From Acidobacteriota bacterium (GTDB lineage Bacteria; Acidobacteriota; Thermoanaerobaculia; Multivoradales; Multivoraceae), in NCBI GenBank assembly GCA_003388555.1, contig QQVD01000004.1, positions 62,001 through 126,000 of the forward strand: a stretch of 64,000 nt of DNA. Reading direction: 5' to 3'. Every line of letters starts with the position of its first letter. Position 1 is the stretch's first letter. Below the pieces are notes generated by a model that was given only the letters and a program-made list of their open reading frames with translations, was not told the DNA's origin and ran no database searches. The translations under genes were made by a program, and so were the position numbers. Below are positions 37,694 through 46,608 of the stretch, piece by piece.

Positions 37694-40600
37694 ATGAGCC
37701 ACCATCCCACCGCCGAGAATCTGCGCAGCGCGGCACCGCCGCGGCGGCGACCCGTCGCCGCGGCCTCCCCGCTCGTCGACACGGCCGCCATGCTGCTGGC
37801 GCTGACGCTCGCGCTGGCTCCTGCCGTGCGCTCACAGGGCGTTCCCGCCGAAGCCCTCGAGCTGCGCAATCTCGGCATCGCCCAGCTCGAGAACGAGAAG
37901 CCGGAGGAAGCCGAAGAGACCTTCCGCCGGATCACCCGGCTGGTGCCGCGCGATCCTCTCGGGCCGGCCAATCTCGCCATCGCCCTGCACCGCCAGCAGC
38001 AGACCGAAGGCGCCCTGGCGATGATCACGGCGGCGCGCGAGCTGGCGCCCCGCCGCGCCGACCTGCTGATGATCGAGTCGGAGATCCACGGCTGGGGCAC
38101 GCTCGACACCGACAAGGCGCTGGCCTTGGCGCAGCAGGCGATGACGCTGGCGCCGACGGATCCCGAGGTCGTCTACGCCGTCTACCGCCAGGCCGAGGCG
38201 TCCCGCGACGAGGCGGCGCGAGCCATCGCCACGGAAGCGCTCGGTCAGCTGGCGCTGCTGCGCCCCGACAATCTGGTGGTGCTGCTGCGCAGCGGCGTCG
38301 ACGCGATCGAAAGCGGCGACCGACGGGCGGCGACCGCCGCCTGGCTCCGGGTGCGCGAGCTCCTCTGGCAGCCGCAGGAGCGGCTGCGCGACGTCGCCGA
38401 GCGCGAGATCGCCAAGGTCCTCGACGCGCTCGAGGAGAACCAGGTGGCGCAGGCGCGGGTGCCGGCGATCCGGCTCGAGAACCTGATGAAGTCCACGCCC
38501 ACCTACCGCTCGTCGTTGGTCGAGCTGTTCACCGACGTGCGCGGCCTGCCGGTGTGGAGGTTCGAGCGCGAGCCCGAGGGCACCTTCGGCGACGGCATCG
38601 CGGTCGCCTTCGAGGCCGCGGTGGTCGATCCGGCGCCTGCCGTCGGCCCCGGCCTGGTCGTCGCCGACCTCGACGGCGACCAGGTACCGGATCTCGCGCG
38701 CCTGGTGCGCGGCGCGTCGGGCGGCACGCAGCTGGAGCTGCGGCTGAGCGGCCGCGAGGCGCCGATGCGGCTGCCCGCCGCCGGGTCGAGCACCGCCGCG
38801 CGCCTGCTGGCGGTCGATCTCGACAACTCCGGCACCCTCGAGCTGATTGCATACTCCGACGGTCCGGCGACCCTCTGGCAGGGCGGCGAGGCTGGCGCCC
38901 TGCGTGCTCCAGCCGGTGGCCTCGGCGTCGCCGGGCTGCCGATCGCCGCCCTGGCCGCCTTCGACTTCGACAGCGAAGGGGACCTCGACCTGGTCACGGC
39001 CCAGGGCGGCAAGCTCGTCTTCCTGCGCAACAACCTGCAGGAGGACCTGGTGCCGGTCGACCTCGAGACGGTCGAGGCCGCCACCTTCCCGCAGCTCGGC
39101 ACCCAGTTCCATGCCGGCCTGCGCGCCGTCGATCTCGACCGCGACGAAGACCAGGACCTCATCGCCTGGGGAGCCGGTGGCCTGCGCTGGCTCGACAACC
39201 TGCGCCAGGGCCAGTTCCGCGACCGCACCACGAACGGCGGGTTGTCGAACCTCGGCGCCGTCACCGTGGTGGCCACCGCCGACCTCAGCGGCGACGGTCT
39301 GCCGGACCTGGCGCTCGCCACCGGCGAGGGCCTGTTACTGCTCGAGAACCGCGGTGGCGGCTTCGCCGCGCCGTCGAGCCTGCCGACTCCGCCGAGCGTG
39401 CGTGGCCCGCTCGAGCAGGTCGTCGCCCTCGACGCCGACAACGACGGCAGGCTCGACCTGGCCACCTGCGGCGCCGCTGGCGTCACCGTGCTGCTGCAGC
39501 GCGACGATCGCTGGCAGGCAGCGGCGACCAGGGGTCTGCCGGCTGGGGCCTGCCGCGCCATCGACGCCGACGACCTCGACGGCGACGGCGACCTCGATCT
39601 CGTCGCCAGCGGCGCCGCCGGCCTGGTGCAGTTGACCAACCAGGGCGGCAACCGCAACGGCTGGCTGCGGGTGAGCCTGCGCGGCCTGACCAAGGGCAAC
39701 GACAAGAACAACTTCTTCGGCCGCGGCGCCACCGTCGAGGTGCGCGCCGGCAGCGGCTACCAGTACCGCGAGGTCGATCGCCAGACCACCCACTTCGGTC
39801 TCGGCGGGCGGCGGCGCGCCGACAACCTGAGGGTGGTGTGGGCCAACGGGGTGCCGCAGAACCGCATCCACCCGCAGGGTGAGCAGACCATCGTCGAGGA
39901 GCAGCAGCTCAAGGGCAGCTGCCCCTTCCTCTACACCTGGAACGGCGAGCGCATCGAGTTCGTCACCGACCTGCTGTGGAACGCGCCGCTCGGCATGCCG
40001 GTGGCGCCGGGGGTCTGGGCAGCCTCGGACCCGCGCGAGCTGGTGCGCATCGACGGCGCCGTGCCCCGCCCCACCGGGACGGGGTCCGGCGCCGAGATCG
40101 ATCTGAGGATCACCGAGGAGTTGTGGGAGGCGGCGTACTTCGACCGCACGCGGCTGTGGGTCGTCGACCATCCGGAAGGCACCGAGCTGACCAGCTCGCT
40201 GCGGGTTTTCGCCCGCATCCCCGAAGGCTTCCGCTTCGACGAGCCGCGGGTGATCCGTGCGCCGCGCCCGGTCGCGGCGGCCTGGGACGGCGACGGCCGC
40301 GAGGTCACGGCACGGGTCGCCGCGCGCGACGAGGTCTACGCCGACGGCTATCCGGTCGGCGACTACCAGGGGGTGACGCCGCTTCCCTGGGCGCTGACCT
40401 TCGACCTCGGCGAGGCCCCCGCCGCGCCGATCCGCCTCGTCCTCGACGGCTGGATCTTCCCGGCCGACGCCAGCCTCAATCTCGCGGTGGCGCAGCGCAA
40501 TGATCTCGGGCACCACCCGCTGACCGCCCTCGAGATGCTCACCGACGAGGGCTGGGCCACCCTGCTCGATCCGATGGGCTTCCCTGCTGGCAAGACCAAG

Positions 40601-41209
40601 ACCATGGTGGTCGACGTGCCGGAACTGCCGCCAGGCGTCTCCAAGCTGCGCGTCCGCACGTCGCGCTGGCTGCACTGGGACCGCATCGCCTGGACGCCGC
40701 TCGGGCGCCAAGTCGACGCTGAGGCCGTGGTCGTGGCGAGGCGAGCCCCGGACCGCGCCGAGCTCCGCTACCGCGGCTTCTCGCGCATGTACCGCGAGGC
40801 GCCGAACGCTCCTCATCGCTACCTCTACGACGAGGTGACGACCGACTCCCCCTGGCAGCCCGCAGGTGGCCGCTACACCGGCTACGGCGACGTCCTCGAC
40901 CTTCTGACCGAAGTCGACGACCGGCTGGTCGTGATGGCGCCCGGCGACGAGATCGCACTCTCCTTCGCGGTCGGCGCACTGCCGGCACCGGCGGCCGGCA
41001 TGCAGCGCACCTACTTGCTCGAGAGCTGGGGCTGGGACAAGGACTTCGACCGCAACACCTGGGAGGCGACCAGCGCCCAGCCGCTGCCGTTCTCCGGCAT
41101 GGACGGCTACCCGTTCTCGAGTCCGCGCCGCGAGAGTGCGGCGGAGCACGCCGAGCGCCACCGCCGGCTGACCCGCGCCGGTGTCGCCGAGAGCGGATCG
41201 GATCGCTGA
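37694..41209 (+). CDS. Exported TPR / FG-GAP (VCBS) / ASPIC-UnbV protein
   Basis: A 1171-aa secreted or envelope protein. Signal segment about 30-48; TPR-like helices to about 260; several FG-GAP/VCBS units with calcium-type loops (DLDGDQVPDLA, DFDSEGDLDLV, DLSGDGLPDLAL, DADNDGRLDLA, DLDGDGDLDLV) between about 320 and 650, forming a beta-propeller. An ASPIC/UnbV domain (GWLRVSLRGL...FGRGATVEVRAG...HFGLG) spans about 656-730, and a 440-residue beta-rich C-terminal part has no recognised motif. ATG 37694 has GAGGA upstream. Role is probably extracellular binding. It diverges from polA across about 200 bases. Confidence 0.88.
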   Translation: MSHHPTAENLRSAAPPRRRPVAAASPLVDTAAMLLALTLALAPAVRSQGVPAEALELRNLGIAQLENEKPEEAEETFRRITRLVPRDPLGPANLAIALHRQQQTEGALAMITAARELAPRRADLLMIESEIHGWGTLDTDKALALAQQAMTLAPTDPEVVYAVYRQAEASRDEAARAIATEALGQLALLRPDNLVVLLRSGVDAIESGDRRAATAAWLRVRELLWQPQERLRDVAEREIAKVLDALEENQVAQARVPAIRLENLMKSTPTYRSSLVELFTDVRGLPVWRFEREPEGTFGDGIAVAFEAAVVDPAPAVGPGLVVADLDGDQVPDLARLVRGASGGTQLELRLSGREAPMRLPAAGSSTAARLLAVDLDNSGTLELIAYSDGPATLWQGGEAGALRAPAGGLGVAGLPIAALAAFDFDSEGDLDLVTAQGGKLVFLRNNLQEDLVPVDLETVEAATFPQLGTQFHAGLRAVDLDRDEDQDLIAWGAGGLRWLDNLRQGQFRDRTTNGGLSNLGAVTVVATADLSGDGLPDLALATGEGLLLLENRGGGFAAPSSLPTPPSVRGPLEQVVALDADNDGRLDLATCGAAGVTVLLQRDDRWQAAATRGLPAGACRAIDADDLDGDGDLDLVASGAAGLVQLTNQGGNRNGWLRVSLRGLTKGNDKNNFFGRGATVEVRAGSGYQYREVDRQTTHFGLGGRRRADNLRVVWANGVPQNRIHPQGEQTIVEEQQLKGSCPFLYTWNGERIEFVTDLLWNAPLGMPVAPGVWAASDPRELVRIDGAVPRPTGTGSGAEIDLRITEELWEAAYFDRTRLWVVDHPEGTELTSSLRVFARIPEGFRFDEPRVIRAPRPVAAAWDGDGREVTARVAARDEVYADGYPVGDYQGVTPLPWALTFDLGEAPAAPIRLVLDGWIFPADASLNLAVAQRNDLGHHPLTALEMLTDEGWATLLDPMGFPAGKTKTMVVDVPELPPGVSKLRVRTSRWLHWDRIAWTPLGRQVDAEAVVVARRAPDRAELRYRGFSRMYREAPNAPHRYLYDEVTTDSPWQPAGGRYTGYGDVLDLLTEVDDRLVVMAPGDEIALSFAVGALPAPAAGMQRTYLLESWGWDKDFDRNTWEATSAQPLPFSGMDGYPFSSPRRESAAEHAERHRRLTRAGVAESGSDR

Positions 41210-41362
41210 GCCGCGGACCCCGGTCGACGTCTGCCGCCGCCGCGCAGTCTCCGCCCCGCGCCGGAGGCCTGGCGATCGCGCGTGGTAGATTGCGCCCACC
41301 TTCCCCGCTGGGTCGAAGACGACCCCACATCCCCTCGGAATCTCCCACAGCGAGGTGTCTGC

Positions 41363-42754
41363 ATGGCTGAACGAGGCTCGTTCGGGCGGCTCGGGTTCAT
41401 CTTGGCAGCCGTCGGATCTGCCATCGGCCTGGGCAACATCTGGAAGTTCCCGTACATCACCTACGCCAACGACGGCGGCAGCTTCGTCCTCGTCTACCTG
41501 ATCGCGATCCTGTTGATCGGCGCCCCGATCATGTTCGCCGAGCTGGCGATCGGGCGGCGGACGCAGCTCAGCGCGGTGCCGGCCTTCCTGACCCTGGGCA
41601 AAGGCGGGCCCGGCGGCCGGGTGTGGGGCCTGGTCGGCGGCGTCGGCGTCGCGGCCGGGTTCGTCCTGCTCTCGTACTACGCGGTGATCGCCGGCTGGAC
41701 GGTGTACTACTTCGGCCGCTGCCTCGCCTGGTCGCTGCGCGGCTACGACCTGGAGGGCCCCGAGCTAGGCCAGCTCTTCGGCAGCTTCCTCGCCGACGGC
41801 TCCTCGCAGGTGACCTTCCAGCTGATCTTCATGGCGCTGACCGTGGGCACCGTGCTGCTGGGCGTCAAGCAGGGCATCGAGCGGGTCACCCGCACCCTGA
41901 TGCCGGTCCTCTTCCTGATCATGGTCATCATGGTGATCAGCTCGTTCTGGAGCCCGGGCTTCCCGGAGGCGATCCGCTTCCTGTTCACCCCCACCGAGAT
42001 CACTCCGGACGGCCTGCTCGAGGCGGTCGGCCACTCGTTCTTCACCCTGTCCCTCGGCATGGGGGCGATGATCACCTACGGCTCGTACGTCTCGAAGCAG
42101 CAGTCGCTGCCCCGCTCGGGCCTGCTGATCTGTCTGCTCGACACCGTGATCGCGCTGATGGCCTGCGTGATCATGTTCTCGATCATCTTCTCGGTGCCCG
42201 AGGCGGAGCGCGCCACGACGTTCTCCAAAAGCGCGACGATCCTCTTCACCACCCTGCCGCGGATGTTCTACGAGCTGCCGTTCGGCAGCATCCTGGCGCC
42301 GCTCTTCTATCTGCTGGTCTCGTTCGCGGCGCTCACCTCGACCATCTCGCTGCTCGAGGTGGCAGTGGCCTACGTCATCGACTCGTTCGGCTGGGCGCGG
42401 CGCAAGGCCGCGGTCGTCGTCGGACTGGGAGTGGCTGCTCTCGGCGTGCCGGCGGCGCTGTCGCTCGGCGCCTCGCAGGCGCTCTCCTCCTGGGCTCCGC
42501 TCGGTCCCCACGCGGCCGGAGTCTTCGGCGTCTTCGACTACACGGTCTCGAACTGGTTCCTGCCGGTCGGCGGACTGCTCACCGCGATCTTCGCTGGCTG
42601 GGTCCTGAAGCCTGAGATCTTCCGCAGCGAGCTCGAGGAGGGCCACGGGCCGTTCCGCCTCTTCCTCCTCACCCGGCTGCTGCTGCGTTTCGTCGCACCC
42701 GTGGCCATCCTGTGGATCCTCTGGGCGGTCATCGGCGGCCGCTCGTTCGCCTGA
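41363..42754 (+). CDS. Sodium-dependent transporter, NSS/SNF family
   Basis: A Na+-coupled amino-acid-type symporter of the LeuT fold, 463 aa, about 12 transmembrane helices. TM1 carries RLGFILAAVGSAIGLGNIWKFPYITYANDGG (broken here by residue limit: key motif GSAIGLGNIWKFPY), the NSS sodium and substrate site. Later SLGMGAMITYGSY (TM6 region) also fits. Bacterial members often carry hydrophobic amino acids; the substrate cannot be read. ATG 41363 has GAGG upstream; the frame open to 41282 is leader. Confidence 0.93.
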   Translation: MAERGSFGRLGFILAAVGSAIGLGNIWKFPYITYANDGGSFVLVYLIAILLIGAPIMFAELAIGRRTQLSAVPAFLTLGKGGPGGRVWGLVGGVGVAAGFVLLSYYAVIAGWTVYYFGRCLAWSLRGYDLEGPELGQLFGSFLADGSSQVTFQLIFMALTVGTVLLGVKQGIERVTRTLMPVLFLIMVIMVISSFWSPGFPEAIRFLFTPTEITPDGLLEAVGHSFFTLSLGMGAMITYGSYVSKQQSLPRSGLLICLLDTVIALMACVIMFSIIFSVPEAERATTFSKSATILFTTLPRMFYELPFGSILAPLFYLLVSFAALTSTISLLEVAVAYVIDSFGWARRKAAVVVGLGVAALGVPAALSLGASQALSSWAPLGPHAAGVFGVFDYTVSNWFLPVGGLLTAIFAGWVLKPEIFRSELEEGHGPFRLFLLTRLLLRFVAPVAILWILWAVIGGRSFA

Positions 42755-42793
42755 TCCGTCGCCGACGGTTGCCGACTTCCGGGGAGGAGCGCG

Positions 42794-43636
42794 ATGCGCG
42801 TCGAAGGCAAGGTAGTCGTCGTCACCGGCGGCGGAAGCGGTATCGGTGAGGGGCTGGTGGAGCGGTTCGTCGCCGACGGCGCACGCCATGTCGTCGTGCT
42901 CGACCGCGACGGCGATCAGGCGCGCCGGGTCGCCGATCGGGTCGGCGCAAGGACCTCCGCCGCCGCCGTGGACGTCGCCGACGAAGACGCGGTGCGCGAG
43001 CTGGTAGCCGCCACCTCGCGCGACCACGGCCCGATCGACCTGTTCGTCTCCAATGCCGGCTACGTCACCACCGGCGGCCTCGAGATCGACAACGCCGAGC
43101 TCCAGGGGATGTGGGAGGTGCACGTCCTGTCGCACCTGTACGCCGCCCGCGCGGTGCTGCCCTCGATGATCGAGCGCGGCGGCGGCTACCTGCTGAACAC
43201 CGCCTCCGCCGCCGGCCTGCTGACCCAGATCGGCTCGCTCGCCTACAGCGTCACCAAGCACGCCGCGGTGGCGCTCTCCGAGTGGCTGGCGATCACCCAC
43301 CACCACCAGGGCATCCGCGTCTCGGTGCTGTGTCCGCAGGCGGTGGCGACGAACATCATCGGCAACAGTCCGACCCCGCGGCGCATGGACGGCCCGGGGG
43401 TCGCCTCGGGCGACGGTGTCCTGAGCAAGGAGGACGTCGCGCAGTGCGTCACCGAGGCGCTCGCCGAGGAGCGCTTCTGGGTGCTGCCCCACCCCGAGGT
43501 GGCGGAGTACGCCCGGCGCAAGGGCAGCGACATCGACCGCTGGCTCGCCGGCATGCGGCGCTTCCAGGAGCGGCTGTACGAAGGTCGCCCCCTGCCGGGA
43601 GACTGGCTGATCGGGCGCAGCGAAGGCGACGGCTGA
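42794..43636 (+). CDS. Short-chain dehydrogenase/reductase (SDR)
   Basis: An NAD(P)-dependent oxidoreductase of 280 aa. TGGGSGIGEG (cofactor loop, about 11-20), DVAD, SNAGYVTTGG, and the Tyr-Lys pair in SLAYSVTKHAAVAL are the classical SDR set. A C-terminal extension after 245 is typical of class members acting on hydrophobic substrates. The strong GGGGAGGAG before ATG 42794 and the 39-base gap suggest co-transcription with the NSS transporter. Substrate unknown. Confidence 0.93.
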   Translation: MRVEGKVVVVTGGGSGIGEGLVERFVADGARHVVVLDRDGDQARRVADRVGARTSAAAVDVADEDAVRELVAATSRDHGPIDLFVSNAGYVTTGGLEIDNAELQGMWEVHVLSHLYAARAVLPSMIERGGGYLLNTASAAGLLTQIGSLAYSVTKHAAVALSEWLAITHHHQGIRVSVLCPQAVATNIIGNSPTPRRMDGPGVASGDGVLSKEDVAQCVTEALAEERFWVLPHPEVAEYARRKGSDIDRWLAGMRRFQERLYEGRPLPGDWLIGRSEGDG

Positions 43637-43738
43637 GTCGGCTGCGGCCCGAGCGACGAGCGGCGTACGGCTCCACGGTCCTGCCGTCCCGTCGCCCCGG
43701 CGGCATCGGCCGTCGCCGTGAAAGCGGCGAACGGAAGA

Positions 43739-43767
43739 GAGGCCGAGCCGCGACGCGACTCGGCCTC
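43739..43767. terminator. GC hairpin between convergent genes (possible terminator)
   Basis: GAGGCCGAG, 11-base loop, CTCGGCCTC. It lies between the end of the SDR gene and the end of the minus-strand protease, where a bidirectional terminator is expected. No U tract follows on either strand. Confidence 0.4.
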
Positions 43768-43795
43768 CCCGGGGTCGATCCGCCGGCCGGACCGA

Positions 43796-46324
43796 CTACT
43801 GCGAGCAGATGCTGAGGTCGTCGATGCCGCCCTCGATCAGGTCGCCAGGCCCGGCGCCGTCCGAGACCTGGAGCCTCAACTTGACGTTCGAGCCCGCGGC
43901 GATCGAGCGCGTCGCCTCGGTCCACACTGCCTGGGTGCGGACGTCTCCGATCGAGACCAGCGGCGTGTAACTGGCGCCACCGTTGGTCGAGATCTCGAGC
44001 CGGAAGAAGTCGCCCGACGGGTCGTCGCCGGTGTCACGTTGGCCGTGGAAGTACCAGACCGACAGCTCCGAGGCCTCCGAGACGGGCCACGTGGGCGACT
44101 CCAGCACGCAGTTGCCGCCGTCCACGTCGGCGTTTCCGGCGCTGCTGTTGCTGGCGGTGTAGATCGCGTTGCCGGATCCGGTCGTGTGGTCGCCGCCGAC
44201 CTGCGTCACCACGCCACCGTTGCTCTGCTGACTCGGCGTGCCGAGCACGTAGGCGCCGGTCGAACAGGTGCTCGAGCCGGAGTTGCTCCAGCCGCTGGCG
44301 CCGGATTCGAAGTCGTCGTCGAGCGAGCAGCCGCCGCCCCCACCGCCGCCGTCCTCGAAGATCCGTACGTCGGTGAAGTTCGAGGTGTTGGTCTGCGACC
44401 CCGAGTCCTTGTCGTTGACGAAGACCAGCCGCATGTTGGAGCCGGTGTAGAAGTCGCCCACCGCGATGGTGAACGTCTGGGTGCCGCCGCCGTACTGCAC
44501 CGCGTTCTGGATGCCTCCGCTCCAGTTCTGGGTGCCGTGGATCTGGAAGATCCGCTGGGCGTTGGTCAAGTTGTCGTCCTCGTCGAAGCCGATACCGTGG
44601 ATCTCGCCCTGGGAGGTGCTCGAGAAGTCGAACTCGATCACCGTGTTGGCGGTGACCGTGAAGGTCTGCGTCGTGCGGCGCCAGCGGTTGCCGACCATCG
44701 CCAAGGTCGCGCCGCCGTCCTGCACGGTGACGCTGCCGTTCGAGGTGTCCTGGTTCGAGTAGGCGACGAGGGGCGTCGAAGAGAAGTCGATGCAGCCCTG
44801 GCAGGGACCGCCGCCGCCGCCACCACCGCCCACCTCGTCGACCGCGGCCTGGTGGTCGACGCGCGGCTTGGTCAGCCCGTTGCGCGCATCGGTGACCGGC
44901 ACGCCGGTCGAAGTCAGCGCCGCGATCGCCGCGCTGCGGCTGAGACCGGAGTCCTCACCGAACAGCGTCGCGGTGATGCCGGCGGCGTAGGGAGTCGCCG
45001 AAGAGGTGCCGCCGAAGCACGATGTCGTGCCGCCACCGGCCGAGGCGGTGAAGGCGCAGTGCGAGGGTGCCAGCAGATCGAGGAAGGTGTCGCTGTTCGA
45101 GTAGCAGGTCACCTTGTCGGCGAACGTCGTCGAGTCGTTGCAGATGCCGAAGTTGGCGCCGCCGATGTTGGCGTCGTAGACCGCTCCGACACTCACCGCA
45201 GCGGGATGGCAGGCGGGTGAGGAGATTCCGTTCGAGGCGGCGCTGTTCCCGGAGGCGATGAGGGTCACCATGCCGGCGTTCGAGGCCGCGTTGAGAGCGC
45301 TCGCCTCGGCGATGCCCGAACACGGGTTGGTGAAGGTCGAGGAGGTGCCGAGGCTCATCGAGATCACCTTGATGCCGTACGTGTTCCGGTTGGTCACCGC
45401 CCAGTCGATGGCGCCGGGGATGTCGCCGTCGAGGGCGTTCTGGCCGCAGATCGAGGCGCTCTGGATCTTGAGGAAGACGATCGTCGCGTCCGGAGCGGTG
45501 CCGACGACGCCGCCTCCGTTCCCCGCCGCCACGCCGGCGACCGAGGTGCCGTGGCTCTGCGCCGTGCAGTCGATGCGAGGGTCGTTGTCGTTGTCGGCGA
45601 AGTCACGGCCGCCGAGGATCTTGCTGTTGGGATACGCGCTCTGGCCCCCGAACGCCGGATGGTCGTGGTCGATGCCGTCGTCGATGATCGCGATCGTCAC
45701 CCCGGCGCCGCGAGCGCCGGCGGCGTGCGCGAGATCGGTGTTGGTCAGCGGGAACGCCTGGGCGTCCTGCTTGTAGTAAACGGGCATCTTCTCGACGAAA
45801 GCCACTTCGTCGTGGGCGGCGAGGGCGACGACTCCCGCGGCGTCCGCGAGGGCCGAGAAACCGTAGATGCTGCGGTAGCGGTTGAGCAGCGCGAAGCCCC
45901 CTGGCGCAGCGGCGCGCACCCCGGCGATCACCGCGGCCTGCTTCGCCTCGACGTTGGCGCGCAGCCTCTCCTCGAGAGCCGGCGAGGAGAAGGCTCGGGC
46001 GAGACTCGCCGCCTCTTCGACCGGTCGCAGAGAGACCACGATCCGGTAGGCGGGCAGCTCACCGTCCGCCTTCTCATCGCTCGCCGCGACGTCCGCTCGC
46101 AGGTCGGCGAGGAGATCCGGGGCGACCTTGGCGGCGACAGCCCGAACGTCGAGATCGGGTGGCTGCGCCGCCAGCGGTGCGGCGACCGTCCAGACCGTGA
46201 CGAGCATGACGAACAACATGACGAGCAGGGTCGAGGTGGCCGACTGGCCCAGCCCAAGACCGACTCCGGAGCCGGGGCGGCACCGGCGGGACCCAGGAAT
46301 CTGCGGGTTCGAGACTTCGGTCAC
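43796..46324 (-). CDS. Secreted subtilisin-like serine protease with C-terminal binding modules
   Basis: An S8 family protease of 842 aa. A long N-terminus with a signal segment (about 32-53) and a pro-region (to about 195) precede the catalytic domain: IAIIDDGIDHDHP (Asp215), SHGTSVAGVAAG (His258), GTSSATPYAAGI (Ser near 441). A Gly-rich linker leads to a module of about 500-640 and, after a second Gly run, a C-terminal jelly-roll-like module (DDDFESGASGWS...DDLSICSQ), both probably carbohydrate- or surface-binding. GTG 46324 has GGAGGAG 5 bases upstream, and a promoter match lies at 46479-46507. Confidence 0.92.
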   Translation of the reverse strand: MTEVSNPQIPGSRRCRPGSGVGLGLGQSATSTLLVMLFVMLVTVWTVAAPLAAQPPDLDVRAVAAKVAPDLLADLRADVAASDEKADGELPAYRIVVSLRPVEEAASLARAFSSPALEERLRANVEAKQAAVIAGVRAAAPGGFALLNRYRSIYGFSALADAAGVVALAAHDEVAFVEKMPVYYKQDAQAFPLTNTDLAHAAGARGAGVTIAIIDDGIDHDHPAFGGQSAYPNSKILGGRDFADNDNDPRIDCTAQSHGTSVAGVAAGNGGGVVGTAPDATIVFLKIQSASICGQNALDGDIPGAIDWAVTNRNTYGIKVISMSLGTSSTFTNPCSGIAEASALNAASNAGMVTLIASGNSAASNGISSPACHPAAVSVGAVYDANIGGANFGICNDSTTFADKVTCYSNSDTFLDLLAPSHCAFTASAGGGTTSCFGGTSSATPYAAGITATLFGEDSGLSRSAAIAALTSTGVPVTDARNGLTKPRVDHQAAVDEVGGGGGGGGPCQGCIDFSSTPLVAYSNQDTSNGSVTVQDGGATLAMVGNRWRRTTQTFTVTANTVIEFDFSSTSQGEIHGIGFDEDDNLTNAQRIFQIHGTQNWSGGIQNAVQYGGGTQTFTIAVGDFYTGSNMRLVFVNDKDSGSQTNTSNFTDVRIFEDGGGGGGGCSLDDDFESGASGWSNSGSSTCSTGAYVLGTPSQQSNGGVVTQVGGDHTTGSGNAIYTASNSSAGNADVDGGNCVLESPTWPVSEASELSVWYFHGQRDTGDDPSGDFFRLEISTNGGASYTPLVSIGDVRTQAVWTEATRSIAAGSNVKLRLQVSDGAGPGDLIEGGIDDLSICSQ

Positions 46325-46478
46325 GTGCTCTCCTCCAATGTCCCGAGCCCTCGCGCGGCGCGGCGCGGGGCGAAGAGGGCGCGACGGACGAGTGCGCTCG
46401 TCTTCACCGGAACGCGGCGGCCGGCATTTCTTTTGAACCGGAGACCGCCCGCGAGCTCGACTTGTGAACGATTGCGCG

Positions 46479-46507
46479 ATCCTAGCCGTCGCATGCCCTT
46501 ATGTCGA
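46479..46507 (-). promoter_or_regulatory. Promoter for the subtilisin-like protease gene
   Basis: On the minus strand TCGACA (46507-46502), 17-base spacer, TAGGAT (46484-46479). This leaves a leader of about 150 bases before the GTG start; no gene is seen between 46325 and 46608. Confidence 0.55.
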
Positions 46508-46608
46508 TGCGACGTTTATTTGGCCGCTTCCACGAGCTCCGCGGCACCGCGAGAGGGTGCCGTGGAACCGTGCCTTCACGCCGCCGCACCCGCCGCTGCG
46601 GCACCGCC

